A DNA stretch of 64,000 bases, from positions 1 through 64,000 of the forward strand of contig VFFE01006977.1 in assembly GCA_008921705.1 (NCBI GenBank). The letters run 5' to 3'. Positions 14,101 through 29,100 of this stretch are shown piece by piece. The notes under the pieces were generated by a model that worked only from the letters and a program-made list of their open reading frames with translations, was not told the origin of the DNA and searched no databases. This DNA is from Burhinus oedicnemus. Taxonomy: Eukaryota; Chordata; Aves; Charadriiformes; Burhinidae. Made by a program: the position numbers and the translations under genes. How positions within the stretch are numbered: position 1 is the first letter of the stretch; the number at the start of each line of letters is the position of its first letter.

Positions 14101-17100
14101 TCTAATTTCTCATTCAACCTCAATACTTTCCCTCATGCACGTTCATCTCAACTGCCGTAATTTCTATGACTACATCCCGCTTTCCAGTTGTGCAGTTGTA
14201 AGCACATTACCTGCCTGACGCATTATAACACACTAACTAGCTTTAACTGTTCAAACCTGCAACATGAATTAACACGATCACTCACAGTTCAACTCAACCA
14301 GTATTTCCTCACTTAGAGCATCTGAACTGCAAAGCCACGGCTCCGCTCCTACAAGCCATCCACTCCTACACAGAGCACCAAGGTCTAAGCAAAATAATCT
14401 GCACTAAGTTATTCGCATTCCGGAGTGCTTGCAGGACTGAGGCCAAAATCTTACATGCCTGGTTTGCCTTAGGAGAGAAGGTGGGTTGGCAGAGGTTCTA
14501 CAAACGGGTGGACTTTACAGATTCCTGTGTGCTCACTGTTTATATCTGCATTAAGAACTTCATCAATAGGATTGATTTTTAACCCTGGGTTCTAAAGTTC
14601 ACATTACATTTTGTGTTTGTCCAACTAATTAAACCCTGGCTACATTCATTACATATAAACACCCTTCCCTCTCACAAAGAACTCACATTTTCACTAGCTT
14701 AAGACAACACTGGGAGTAAAAGCAGAGCAGGCAGACACTTAGCCAAGCACTGTTGAGAGCGCTGGGCTCAGATCGGCACCTCCTCCTGTAAGCTGATGAC
14801 ATGGGATGGCTGCACTGGCGCTCCCCACAAGCATTACTCTGCTACACCTTACCTTTTCCCCATTCTCCCCGTAACATGGCTCTCTCTGGTCCCATTTCTT
14901 CTCTTCCAGAGCTTCTGAAGACAGTTCATCTTCTTCCTCTTCTTCCAAAATATCTGAAAGGTCAGAACTACGGTTGTGCTCAGCAAAAAGGGTCAGCTGT
15001 CGTCTTCCCATTTCAGACATTTTTTCTTCTTGCTATTGAAAAGCAGAACAGATTTCCTCAGTCCCCTCAGGCACTCTATTTCAGCAATAAAGTAGCATTT
15101 TACCCTTCTCTAGTGCACATACAGCTAAAGTGTGGCAGGAAATATGGGCAGCACCCAATGCAGCAATTGGCACGTGTGTACACACACAGACACAAAACCG
15201 GCAGACATGTTTTACAGCCCGCAGAAGAACACTACTGCCTAAGGTTATAAACCCCAGGGGTCTCAAATACAATCCACATCCCTCCGCAGGCAGAGACATT
15301 CAACCAAGGTTAAACAAACCTCTCTTTTCACTCTGGACATTTCTTTCATCACCTCCTTGCCAGGGGACAACCTCAGGAACTCCTGGCAGCTGCTCCCACC
15401 CGCGCTGGCATCTCGGGAGGTGCCCTCTGTCCCCTCGGCCTGGCTGGGGGAGGGCAGAGGCTCTGGGCTCAAGTGCTTCTCCTTTTCCTCTTTCTCTCTT
15501 TCAGCATCGGGACCTTTCGGGAACTCTTCCGTGGAGCATGCATGGCAGGTCTCCATACGTATCTTCAGACTACTGTTAGACAGGTTTTCCAGCTCTGGCG
15601 CTTTGGTTACAGATTGCTCCATCTGGGAGACAAACCAAAAAACGTCATCGCAAAAAAGAAACCTGGGAGAAATGTCATCCAATACTTGTGAACCAAAATG
15701 GGGACCTTACCCCCCAACAGTCTCTGAGAGAAACACTGTGCATTCTGCACCATTGGCATATGAAGATTTCAGCGGGCAATTTGCATCTGGGAAGGTTGGC
15801 CAGCTCTGGATGAAAACTCCTCCCTGCTGTTAGCTGCAAGTAGACACATGGTCCTTCCACTGCTGCAGCTCTGGCCGCTGCATGTGGCTCACATTAGTCA
15901 CAGGAGCATATCAACAGTAACTAGTTTCAGAGCCACAAAAAGAGCCCAACCTATACAACAAGGCCAGTTCCCACTCTCATGTGCCAGAGGAATGTCCTAC
16001 ACACCAGCCTGCAGGTTAGCTTGAGCTCAGGACACTACCCCAGTACTTCTTGGAGCTGGTAAGGGCTGTGAAGAAAAGGGGAATTAATGAAGAAGAGTAT
16101 ACACAGAGAGTGCAACTGCACAAACTCATGGTTAGGTCACCTAGTTGGATTACAGAAATTTTAAATTTTGGCCTGTTTTTCAGTCAGTTCAGTCTGGTGT
16201 TTAAGAAGACCCCTGGGAGATGGAGGAGTGGAACCCCAGGAACAGGGAGGGTAAGGTAGGTGGGCCTTCATCAACCACCCCTTTCTCTAACCCTCACTCT
16301 AAAATAAGGCAGCCTCCACTGTATTTGCAATGGAGCACAACCTTGTCCTTACCTACTAGGCACACTTTGAAAATATTTACAGGATCAGACCCCTAAGGAG
16401 ATTTAGACACTGTAGTGACTAGTTTCTATATGTCCCCTGGGCACCGACAAAAGCCAGAGTAGTCTAGATCTCATGTTCAATCTGACAGCTAGGATCCTTC
16501 TGCCCCATTTCTCTTTGTTGACAGCCAAGCGACGACACACATCTCAAGCAAGAAGGATGATTTGCATCCCGGAAGCACCCATTTCACTCCACTGACTACA
16601 AAGCAGGCAAAGCGACCCACCCGTGTGTAGCCATCTAAATGTGGGCAAATGAATCACAACAATTGACCTGAGGTACTGTGAGCGGCAAATTACCAGAGGT
16701 TGAAGAATGATGATTGAAATTTTGGACTCAACATCTCAATTCTTCTGTGTATTTACCTGGCCTTTGGACTTGGGCCCTGAGCCTTTGCAAGCTCACACTG
16801 CCATGATTAATAAGATCATGCTGAATTTGACAATTTGAAGCACTCCCTTGAATCTCCAACGTCAATGGTCAGAATGACCTTTTTCCTGATATAATATATC
16901 ACATACCAACAAGACCCACTTCCCTCCTGTCACAGAGCAGGCACCTTACAGATCATTCACCTGTTTTCTTATTGGGCTCTCCAACATCATAGAATAGTTT
17001 GAGTTGGAAGGAACCTCCAAAGATCATCTAGTCCAATATCCTCACCACTGTCCTAAAAAAGCCTTGAAAGCACTTGCCCACCCTACCGTATTCCAAATAC

Positions 17101-20100
17101 CCAATGTCATGACAGCTTGTCGGTTCGTCTCCAGACATGGCTACCTTGCTGTGCAGTCCGCTAAGGAGCCCCATTACGCCTACTCTGCTTTGCACAAGCC
17201 CACTAGACTGGAGAAGACCCCTTCAAGTCAGAGAGCACAGCAATGCCAGACTAACATTGACATCATCATTAGTGGAAACATCCTTTTCACCTTCAACCTC
17301 TGACAAATTCTTGCTCTCCTGACTCTATTTCTGCCCTGCTTGCACACGTGCGATCAAGCGGTGAGCTTCACCCGCCCTTCCAGGTACACAACAGCAGCCA
17401 ATGCTCCCTGCTGGTTTGCCAACCTCCGAACCATGGCCCAAAGGCAACAGTGCGTCACAGACAAAGATGTTCAGTGGCACTGCGTTCCCTTCCCCAAAAT
17501 GATCCATTCTCCTTCCCAGCACACGTGGTACTGGGCAGTAGGTGGAAGCATTTACCTGCATCTCCATCCCTTCGCCCAGGCCTTGCAATTCTGCTTCCCT
17601 TGAAGGGACAGGCTCCGTGCCCTCACTGGGGAGCACTGTGCTGCCAGCTAGCTGAGGAGGCACAGTCAGGCATTTCTTGTCTCGTGCAGCGTCCGATCCC
17701 TGCGGGGAAGTGCCTAGAACCTGCACCAAGGAAGCACTGGGAGAGGAGAGGTGCGGTGGCGAAGAGGCTTTCTCTGGCAGAGATCGCGCTGAGCCATCGT
17801 GGCTGGAGGAGAGATCAGTGAATTTGGCATCTGAGGTATCAGCGGGAACTTTCTGTCGAAGCAGGAGTGCAGCCGTTTGGTGCGTGGGTGGGCTGCGTGC
17901 AGGCAGAGAGCCCCTGGGTTCTCCACGGGGCAGTCTAGAGGTAAAAGTGGTAGAGACAGCAGAATCTGAAGGTGAAGAGCGGTGAGAGGCTCGCAGCAAG
18001 ACTGAGGAAATCTGGGCTGGAACTGAATCCACCGACTCCCCGTACAGAGACATCGTTCTCACAGAAACCTCCCGGCACACCTGGAACATCTGAAGCTGGG
18101 ACAAGTCCACCAGGACACTCCCAGCTGTTGGAGAAGTAACTTCTATCGCCTGTAAGCAAAAAAGCAGGGAGCAATTATTTATTGTGCACAGCTCAGCCCT
18201 TCTGAGAACGACAATTCCTGAATGCAAAGTTAACGACTGTCTCCAAAGCTCTTGACAGCAGGCGTGCAGGATTCCCACCCTCCTGCACAATATCAGGAAA
18301 GAAGGAATAGTAAAGAGAAATCGTTACCATAACCATCTGAGAAACTGGATATTCTATAAAATAAAACTATATTCACTCCTGCTCCAGGCTTTAACTGTCC
18401 TTGTCCCCTGCGCTTTAAAAGGCCATCCTTTTTTTTGGCCTCCCTTTCGCCTACCTTCCCAGACTCCCCCTTTTTTGACCTGTATAAAGGAAAAAGCATT
18501 TCCATGATAAAAGAGCAATTATCCAACACAGCACCGCTCTGTTTTGCACTGTGCTCCTTTAAACAGCTGTGGTTTGCCTCTCCCATGGCCAATTGCACAA
18601 CATCGTGTGTGCAGAAGACCGCAGGTCAGTTTCAATACAGAATACAGAAGGTTCTTTACCAGTATTCATACTGGATCCTGGGGTCCAGTACACCTCTCCC
18701 TTTGCCTGTTCCTAATTTAAGAAAGGGATGGAGAACTACACCTCATTCCTCATAGTCCAGAGACAAGCCCCAGGTGGTGGCAAGGTTCTGTACTTCTCTC
18801 TGTCCATGCCCTGTAGACTCGTTGCTCACTGAGATCATTGCTTCCCAAGGAACAAGCACAGGGTGCGTAGGGTGGGAAAGAGGAGCTGACACTAATTGTC
18901 CTGTTTTGCTAGTGAAGAGTCCTGCCATGGAAACTTTCCTAGCTTAGCTATATCAAGAACATACCGAAAATCTGGACAGATGTTTTTTTTGGTGTGCATC
19001 AGTCAAAACAAACAACCCAAGCATTGTCCCTTCTCCGATATCATTCCTTTTCAGACCAAGGACTGTCACTGCCTTCTCATGGCATGCTTACTTTTTGAAA
19101 CCTTTTCCATATTCCTCCATATTTTATTGCGTATTTCTGATTTTTCCATAATTTCTACCTTCTCCATTTTTTGTCACTGTCCATTTCCTACATGGAGAGC
19201 ATGGGAAGATTTGTTTTTGAAAAGTGGCATTTTTTTTAATTGCTCTTCATTTTAACCAAACCACAGCTTTTGGGTATAACACCGCTGACAGATTAGCTTA
19301 TTCTGTAGCTTTCCCGAGGCTTATTTGCACCACTGTGGTGAGGTAGTGTCATTACACCTCTTCCCACTGGTCTTTCAGGTGGACGCACTAGAAACATGGC
19401 AGATGGAAGACACTGTGCTATCAGCATTAAAAATATACAGGAAAGATAAGGCAACAGGAAGGAAGAGCTTAGAAGCAAATTAACAAACTAAGCACTCTAA
19501 CGAGGAACAAAGAATCTGCCTACTGAAAGAGCGTGAAGTATCGTTCAACCATCGTGGTTGCATTCTGCTGTTACTGTGTCTCCTACTCAGGATCCCACAA
19601 GTCTGGATCAGCCGTACGTTACCAAGCTGCAGCCCAGCTGGCTCCCATGCACCACGCTAATGATGCGTTAATTAGAAAAATCCTCTCCAGATTAAAAAAA
19701 AAAAAAAATCCCTGCTTTTAAGAGCACAGCCTTGTCTTCCTTTTTCTTTGTGTCTCACAAACACACAAAGTACTGCCCAGTCCTGGCTAGGTCACAGGAC
19801 CACCTCAGTGACACTAACATTCATCACTTGTCGGGGCTGACTGGTACAGCCGCCAGCTGCTTTCCAGGTCTCGAGGCTCTGCGACTGCCCGCTGCCCCTG
19901 TGCCAGCCTCCAGCCCCCCCGCACAGACGTCAGCCTTGCCCAGGGTCAGCACGATACCTTCTGTCCATCCGCATACACAGCGTAACCGGTGACTCGAACT
20001 CCATTGGAAGATCCTTCGGCGTCAATGGTGACAGGTAACCAGCTGATAACGAGGATACCTGGCGAGGGACCAGCTTCAACCTGGACATCCAAAGGAGCAT

Positions 20101-23100
20101 CAGGTGTGCCTGTGAGAGACCAAACAGATTTTCCTCTTGCTTACCTCATTACAGCCTAAAGTTAAACTAAACCCTGGTTTGAATCAAAGAGAAAACTCTC
20201 ACACCAGACTTTCCACTGCAGAACCGCACTAGAATAGCCAGGCTCGTCTTGGGGAATGATAGACAGAAGCAGAGGAAATAAGGCACTCTTGTTCTGTGAA
20301 AGCTTTAATGCACAGAAAACAGAACTTTGCAAAAGTAGCTGAGGCCAAGATGCAGCAACCCTTAGAGCAAGGTCATGGCAAACCAGATCTTCCATGCCCT
20401 GAGAGGCATGCCGTTCAAATCAGCAAAGGGGATGTCTTCCCAGAGCAAATGAAAACAAAAGAGAGAATAATATTTTAAAATAAAGGAAGAAAAACATTAA
20501 GACAAAACAGGACAGCACCTCAGGCTTTGGGACCTAATAAACCTTGCCTCCCTTCGCCCCAAGGCTTCACAGCAAAGTAACGACAGAGCGCACCGCTCCG
20601 AGCACTCCATGCACAGTGGCAATGGGCACGACTGCTCTGATACCTGCTAGCGGGGTAGTGAAGTGTATCACAGCTGAGTTCTGCTCCTGCCCCTCTGGGA
20701 CCTCTTCCCAAGGCGTTTTCAAGGGCCGGGCCTCCAGCTTGGCAACGTACGGAGTGCTCGGCTGCAGGTTGCAGAAGGTGTACCAGTAGATCCCAGGTTT
20801 TGTTATGTCACATTCCTTCCCATTGAGATACACTGCGTGGTTGTAATTGCTGTTGCAGGGAAGCCACGTGACCTCTGCTGATGTGGCAGTGACGCTTCTG
20901 ACTTTCAGCATAGTTGGTGCCACACAAAAATCTTGCCCCACAAAGAAAGTGCATCGCAGTTTATCAGAACTGCCTTGCTCTGTCACAGTCTGCACGGATA
21001 CACGGTAAGCCTTTGCCTTTAAATCCAGCTTTTCAATCACCGCTTTGGTCTGAAAGCCACTCTTCACATTTTGACGTAGCTCTTCATCCACATAGATGTT
21101 GTAGCTTTGTATGTCTGGGCAGCCAGCTGGCAAAAGTGGTGGTTCCCAGCCTACAACTATGCTTCTGGCAAGCTGCTTGATCAAAGTCAATTTTCTTGGG
21201 TAAGGCACTGCTGTATGACTAACGGGTTCCTCCTGGTCTCCTTCTGCTCTACTGGCCAATGGACTGATGCTACTCTCTTCAATGGAGAAATCACTCTTAT
21301 CTCCACTGCTGGTACTTGCACTGACAAAACTTTTCTCCTGGTATGAACTATGGGTGAGATCATTCGGCTCCGAAGGCAGAAACGTCATGAGGTCATCATC
21401 TGAAACTCGCTCAACAAAATTGGAGGGGACCAGCCCTCGCCGGCCATCCATCAGCTCCCCTAAACAAAAAACAGGAAACCTGTTACCACTGCACCTTCCA
21501 ACCCATCTCTGCACACAACGTGACAATGTCTATGCTAGGTCATAACTGCACTACAGTCAGGAATGAAGAAAAACCTCTGGGAGGTTATTCCTGGCAGTTT
21601 CCTGCATTTCCTAAGGCTGCCCTACTTAGATCCTGATGGCCACAGTAAGAAGAATCACTGCTCCACACATTCCAGAGACAACTAACTAGAAAGTTGTTTT
21701 GTGTGATTAGATTAAGGGTTTTTTCCTCATCACAGCTCCTTCACTAAGTTAAGTGTCTTTTTCTAGCCTTCCCAAATTATGCAGATTGATGATTTTACGT
21801 CTTCTCCCAGCCATACAGATATGGTTTTTGTAGTACTTCCTCAAGCAAGTCCATCTTTCCAGCTCTGTATTCAGCTCTCGCCTTCTTTTTAGTTCCCTCC
21901 TTTGTTACACTAGCTTCTGTAATAAAGATGTCCCAAAAGGGCCCAGGGGGATGACTGATACCACAGCACTCTTGGTACGTGCAAGAACCACCAAAGCACA
22001 GTCAAATGAGGAGCGCGTAGGGATTGCACTTACTTTCCCCTCTCAAATTCTACCTACAGCAAATCAATTGAAAGCAGGGAAAGCAGAAAACATTAGTAAA
22101 GAATAACCTTTTTATTCTTTAAACAATAAACAAACAAACAAACAAATACATGAGAAGCTTGGAAATAGAAAGAGCGAGCGAGCCAGAACAGTCAAAGAGC
22201 AAGCAGTGCAACATGGCATGCATTTGCCTCAGCCCTTGCAAAGCACCTCAGTAAATTAGGATCCTTCATCCCATTAAGTATGCCAGCTCCACAAAGAAAC
22301 TTCATCACAAATTTACAGGCCACAATTCTGTTTCAGTTTCACCTGCCTATGAGCCAACCAGGATCATGTTTTCAAAGATGCCAAAAGAGAAACACACTGT
22401 ACGACACCAAACAGGATAACGACTGTCGTTTGGGCTGCTTAGCTTACACCCTACTCTGCCAAAAGAGCAAGAGGTAATCAAGGCCATCAGCTGCCTACAG
22501 CCTCCGGCTCACTACGCAGTCACTGGAAAGAGGGAAACAGACCATCTGCAGAAGGTGCCCAGGGCTGAGCATGTTCCTCCCCGTGGCCAGGGAGGAACCA
22601 TATGGGGATGAAACCTGGAGCTCTGCTGAAAGCAGTGGCAAAATTCCCAGTGAAATCACTACACCAGGATTTCATGTTTTAGACTTAATTTAATCATGAC
22701 ATAAATAAACCCTTTTCCAACAGAATCTGCTCTTCCCTCTAAAAAGCTAACTTTGGGCAGAAAAGCTTTATGTTGAGGTTTCAAGATCCACTAAATTTCT
22801 CTCTTGTCTTTTTAACAGATCAACTCTCCACAGCAGTTCGGTCACATTTCATTCTACTGAAACGCACCTTCAAAGAAGCCATCTTCATCCATGTCTCCAT
22901 AGATGTAAATATATTCTCCAGCAGTCAGGGGAAGCTCCGCCTCTGGATTTTCATTAGGTCCATCAAAAGGGTTGTAGCTGAAATATTTACAATACGAAGA
23001 CTTACTTTGTATAGGAACTTTCGCAGCAACACATTCAAGCTGTGATGTTACATCAGCTCACAATTCACTGGGACTGCACCCCGTTTTTGCAAACAGCAAG

Positions 23101-26100
23101 TTCCACAGACAAAGGTCAGGACTCTAGTTTACAGTTTTATATATAACTAATAACATATTACTCCATGTTCAAATAGCAGCTAGGAATAATTTTCTGAGTA
23201 GCGGAACAGATGTTGTGTGACGTCCAAAGGAACAGACCAGAGTGACTCAAGAAAGTGTTTAAAAAAAGATTTTAATTACCTGAGTGCCTGCTGTGTTTCT
23301 GAGTGTACCAAGCAGCTAAGTTGCAGGAGTCTGCATTTCTAAAACAGACATCCTTAAATTCATCTGCACTCTTAACTGTTTTATGTAGATAGCTCTCTCT
23401 GTTTCATGTACTTAATAGTTTTGAAAAAAAAACCAAAAAGAACAATAAACCCACCCCCCCCAAAGCACTGAAAATGCCACAAACATTTAAGGGACACTTT
23501 ATCAGCCATACAACTGTCACGGACAAGCACAGTGCAGAATCCCAAAATTCTTATGTTTAAATCCCTAAGAATGAGCTGATTTGTTCAAGAAGAAAGTTAC
23601 ATGAGTGAAGAAAAGCTTTCTAGCCTTTTTCTTCATAATTATCCAACCCTCAGGATCCAAGTTATACAACTCTCAGTGCTGTAACTCCACATTTTAAACA
23701 GCAGTCCAAAAGCTCCACTAGCATGAAAATGATAAATACATTGGTGATAGGATTTGGACTCCAGGTAGTTCTAACCTGCCTACCCAGGGATCCTCCAGCT
23801 AATCAGAGGGCCTATCACAGGAAAACGCCTCATAAAAAACCTTTATCTTTGCGAGCACCTACTGCTAATTCCTGCTCTTCAGTCTCTAAAAGGGATTTTA
23901 ACATGCCAAAGGAATGTTGTCCTCTCTATGAGCTGAGCGAGACCTTGTGGGCCCAAGACTGACATGAAGACACAGATCACATTTGATCTGCTCTTCACAA
24001 GCACAGAATCATCCCAGTTCTCCTCCTCCCAATCCACAGACTAACAGCTGCGAAGGGGAGACCTTACAGCAGCCTGCCAGTATCTGAAAGGGGCCTACAG
24101 GAAAGCTGGAGGGGGACTTTTCACAAGGGCATGTAGTGACAGGACGAGGGGTGATGGCTTCAAACTGGAAGAGGGGAGATTTAGATGAGATCTCAGGAAG
24201 AAATTCTTCACTCTGAGGGTGGTGAGACCCTGGCCCAGGTTGCCCAGAGAAGCTGTGGCTGCCCCATCCCTGGAGGTGTTCAAGGCCAGGTTGGACGGGG
24301 CTTGGAGCAACCTGGTCTGGTGGGAGGTGTCCCTGCCCATGGCAGGGGGGTGGAACTAGATGGTCTTTAAGGTCCCTTCCAACCCAAACCATTCTGTGAT
24401 TCTTTGATTCTGCGCCAATACTCTTTGAACTGTAATAGCCAGCGGCCATTGCTCAGTGGATTGCAACAGTTACCAGAAAAATCTGGGTTTATTCCGTGCA
24501 TTTTCTTTCTTTTAAAATTACAAGCAAAATTATTTTGGTCAAAAACTTCAATTCAGAATTTCTGGGCTGAAATTTTCTTAATTGTTGCAATAAAATTTTC
24601 TTGGAGAAAACTTCCCAGACTGTCCTGGAGAAATCAGACATTTCAAGGAATGTGTTAAATTCAAACTCAATTTTCCATCCAATACCATATTAAATAAAAA
24701 AAAAAAGTTTCACACAGCACTGTTCACTGAACAGCAAAGGAGCTTACTATGTGTTTGTTAAGCCAAGCATGTTGGATTTGCTTGTACAGGAAATAACAGG
24801 TCACAAAAAAAATCCCATGGAGGAATAAGAGACAAGGTCTAACCTAACGCCCACCCCTAACTGTGGTTAACGCTAGTGAACAGGGTAAACCAGGCAACTG
24901 CGAGATAACCTGTCTAACCTCACAAATCACAAGAAATGACCCAGTACCTGTATCGCGCTAAGAACACCTGGAGCTTTGCAGGGCCTTGGCTGCCTGGCTC
25001 TGGCATTAGAGAGATGCTGTCAACATCCAATTCTTCCATTTCACTTGCAGTGTCCACCTAAAAACATTAAAGATGAAGGATATGATATGGCCCAAATCAG
25101 AGTAAAGGAACACTCAAAGGGTTCAAGCATCAGTGAACAAGCCCTCTAAGCTCATGTATGGTGCCAGTCTGGCCACTGGGCTAAGAACCATCTGGAAGAA
25201 TGACTTTTAAGGCGAAAAAGTAGTAATAAGAGGTAATAGCTCCAAGTTGCAGCTTCAGGGGTTCCAGTTAGACATTAGGAAAAAATCCTTGCCCAGGTGG
25301 GTGATGCAACCGTGGGACAGGTTCCCACTGACGGGGGGGGATCTCCACTCTTGAAGAACTTAAAGCCTCAGCTAGGCAAAGCCATGGCCACACTGATCTA
25401 GTGTTGGTGACAGTCCCACTTAGTACGAGACTGGACTAAAGACTCTGGAAGGCCCTTCCACCCTATATATGCATAATTCAGTATATTCATTTCTTGCCGT
25501 CTCTAAATGGTAGTTGTCCCTGTGGGCAACACAAACGGTAATGTGAGCAAAGGAGACCTTACAGCTCTATTAGATGCCCAAGTTTCTAAGAGATTTTGTT
25601 CAGGCAGTTCCCCTCCAGCACCTGTAAATACTTCAGTATAATGGTTTTGTACTGTCAGAACATTAGAAGGCCCTACAAGTTCCAACCAAAGCTCTACCTA
25701 GTCCAAACAGCTGGCTCAGGGAACAGCCAGTAGCATATGCTGAAGGAAAGCGTACAAGAGACAGGGCAGGCATGAAACTCTCCTCCTCCCGGTACAGCCT
25801 CTCAGCTTCTAGCAGTCAGCTGCTTAGGGACTTCCTAAGCTGGAGGCTGCACCCTGAATGCATTTGGTGGCTACTGGCAGGAGCATATTCGAGAAATCTG
25901 TCTCAGTCTTTTTGATCCCATTGACATTCTGGAATTTTACATCCAGTGGCAATGAGTTATGTAATGCAATCATACTTTTTGAGGAAATGCACTTCCCTTG
26001 CATTTATTAAAAATGCTGTCAGTTCAAGCTGCCTTTTTAAAGCAGACCTCAAGGCAAATGTATTATTGATGAAGACCCATCACAGGCACCAGAATACAAA

Positions 26101-29100
26101 GTAGGTACAACAACCATCTATAAGACCTTGGTGACACAAACAAGCAAATCCTATTAATTTCATCCCTGCTAGCAAAAATTCAGCATCTTTTCATGGTTTC
26201 TTTCACCAAGTAAAGTTTTAATACCTAAAAACACCAGCAAAGAAGTTAGAGCCCCTTATCCACAGCTCAAGGCCAAAAATAGTCTGGACACAGTTCTTCA
26301 GCACGTTAAAAATAACAGTTCATAGCCTTTGTGTTTTTTAACAGCAGCTGACATGTCACAAGGAAACAGGAAGAGCCTTCCCACACTTTCTACTGATCGA
26401 TCTCCCCACCCCACTCCTTTTCCAAGCTCCCAGCACTCTGTCTAACCAGCTGTTTCCTTCCTGGAGCACAGCACCATGTTCAAATAAGCATTACAGACAT
26501 GGGCATCCAAGGCCTTTTCAACTTTTTTCCTGTGGCTTTTCTCTTGTTTTTCCCCCATTTTCTTCAGGCAGCCAGGAGGGAATAAATGCAACATTATTGG
26601 TGCTCTCAGCAATGCGCTTATTCCCTTGTGACTAGAAAGCACAGGCTGCAGAGAGGACTCCCATACTGACCTCTGGAGTTGGGCAGGATTTTGGACTGTT
26701 CTGCATGGATTCTGATTTTGAAGAGTTTGACTGAGATTCCACTTTCTTGCCTTGTTTCTGAGAACTGGTAGCAGCAACTGGGCAGCCAACAGTGGAATCA
26801 GGCGCCTGCTGTGACGACTCCAACTCATCAGTCCCTTCATTGTGAACCTTCTTTGCACCCTGGTGAGTGAGCAATCCAGGAACAGTCGGTTCTGCAATAA
26901 AATAACCTGTCCATTACTTTCAGCCACAGGCAGAATACAAGATCAGCAGTGAGCATCACGGTGAACAAATGCCCTTTAGAGCAGCTCAAGCCTCTAAAAA
27001 TGTGACTCATTTAACAGTGCAACAGACTGGGCAACCCGGGCTCTCTGTGGTCAGAGAAATGCCAAGTTCTCTTTATGACTACAAAATGAACCAAAGGTAT
27101 TTACGAGAGACAGAGAGAGAGACAGAGATCCCAAAAGTTAACTAAACGTTTGCATTATTTCCTTTACACCCTCGCATTTACACAAATAACTCATTGGTCA
27201 AAACACTCATAGGCATCTCCAGTAATTACCCTTCTCCCAGTGGGGCTGTGGGGTAGAGCTGCACAGAGCAAGAGGAAGCTCAGAAGTCACCAGCGTAGAG
27301 GTGAGAAGGTCGATTTTTCCTGTTTGAAGCCGGAATTGTTTGAGTTCCTGAGACAGGAGGCTGAACTGCTCTGTTTGACTGCGACACTGGTCTTCTAGAT
27401 CTTTCACCCGGGCCTGACAGGAGAGACACAAGATGAGGCACAAACCCTTATCAAAACCACTAGCGAGGCTCCAAACAGCATTGCCTTTCCTGCCTCTTTT
27501 CAGTGGGTCTCAGACTCCAAGAACCTAAAAGTGCGCCCTGCCCAGGAATGGTCAATAGGAACTGGCAGCTCCACATCTACATTATCTTTGAAAACCTGAG
27601 ACTTACCATCTGTGAGGAGACTGGCTGCAAGCTCAATTACGAATTTTCCCCGAAATGCTGGGTTTGAACTTCAATACCCTATCCAAGCCCTGCACAAGAC
27701 CAGGTGAGGTAAGTCAAAGATAAATAAGCCTTGAAAAGAAAAAGATTGAAAAGGCTTTGCCTGTTTATTGGAGCATGAAAATCACATCTCCAAAAGGAAT
27801 TTCTCTCCCAGTGCTCCATCTTGTCCATCACTCCAGAGGCTCCAGCAAGCTCCCAAAACCTCACCCTGGCCTCCCCACCATTCTGGGCAGGACTCCCGAT
27901 TGTCCCTCCAGATTTCAGCTCCTCCAAGCACTTAGGAAGGGCAGAGAGCATCAGCACCCTGGCCCATGCTGCAGAACAATTCTTTGATGTGGGCAGCTCA
28001 CATGCTTTGCCTCCAGGTCCTACAGGGATGACTTGCTCCAGGAAAATGCATGCTGAGTACAAGAAAGCCAGGTCTCAGCAAGATGAGATGCAGGAGAGCC
28101 TTGGGGAAATACTATGGAGAGGGAAGGACACATTCCTACTACAGAACCGTCTGTATTTTCTAGTATTCTCTTTCTACCATTTCTAGATCTTCCCCTTCCA
28201 AAATATTGCTGAGTCCTGGCTGTCCTTACACATCCCCACATACTCCATAGTTGTAGGCATATCAATTCCCAGCAGATTGCTACTGCTCCTTTCCCTCTTC
28301 TCACTCTTCCACCGTGCAACAGCTTACTCTGGCCTCCTAGATGGATATCCTGTGTAGACTCTGCTCATGCACTTCAGGTAATAAGTAAACAAAAAGCATT
28401 AGTGCTGGATGGGAATATATTATCTAATCAGTAGTTCTTCAATGGAGTTAATGCAGCAAATATTTAATTTGGCATTAGTGCATGTGGCTGAGGTGCAGAC
28501 TCAGCCTTGCAAGAGATGACGTTTGTTCTCTTTTTTCTCTTTGGGCTGAGATCACACCAGGCTTTGTAGTCACTCTTCTCATCATTTTGCGTAGGTAAGA
28601 TGCATCAAAACAGATGACTACGCTGTGCTCTTCAAAATTTTCCATTCTAAAAAATGCTTTTGAAGTGTCTTTTTCTCCTTCCAACTCAAAAAAAAAAAAA
28701 TTATGCCTTGAAATATTCTGCAAGACAGAAAGTCTGGTTCTTAGGCAGCTCTAAAAATAACACATCTGACCTGGAAAAAGCTTTCTTTCTGGTCTCAGAG
28801 TACTGCAAAACCTTTCTAGCCCACTCGCTACCAACTTCTGAGTGTGCGTGCATTTTTATTTTATTGTAGCATATCTGCTTTAAACATGTCAGTTTATCAC
28901 TTGTTTCCTTCACAACTAGCTAGGAGCTCTCAGTCTTTAAGGGAAGCCTGGTGAAGTCTCTGAAGTCTGGCAAGAAGTAACTGTCTCTGAACTGAAAGAG
29001 AATATCAGATGCCATGAGCAACTTCCAGAAGCATCTGCATTCTCCACTTGCTAAGAGTCAACTCCCCGTTCACCAAGTCATGTCATACAGGATTCCTCTG

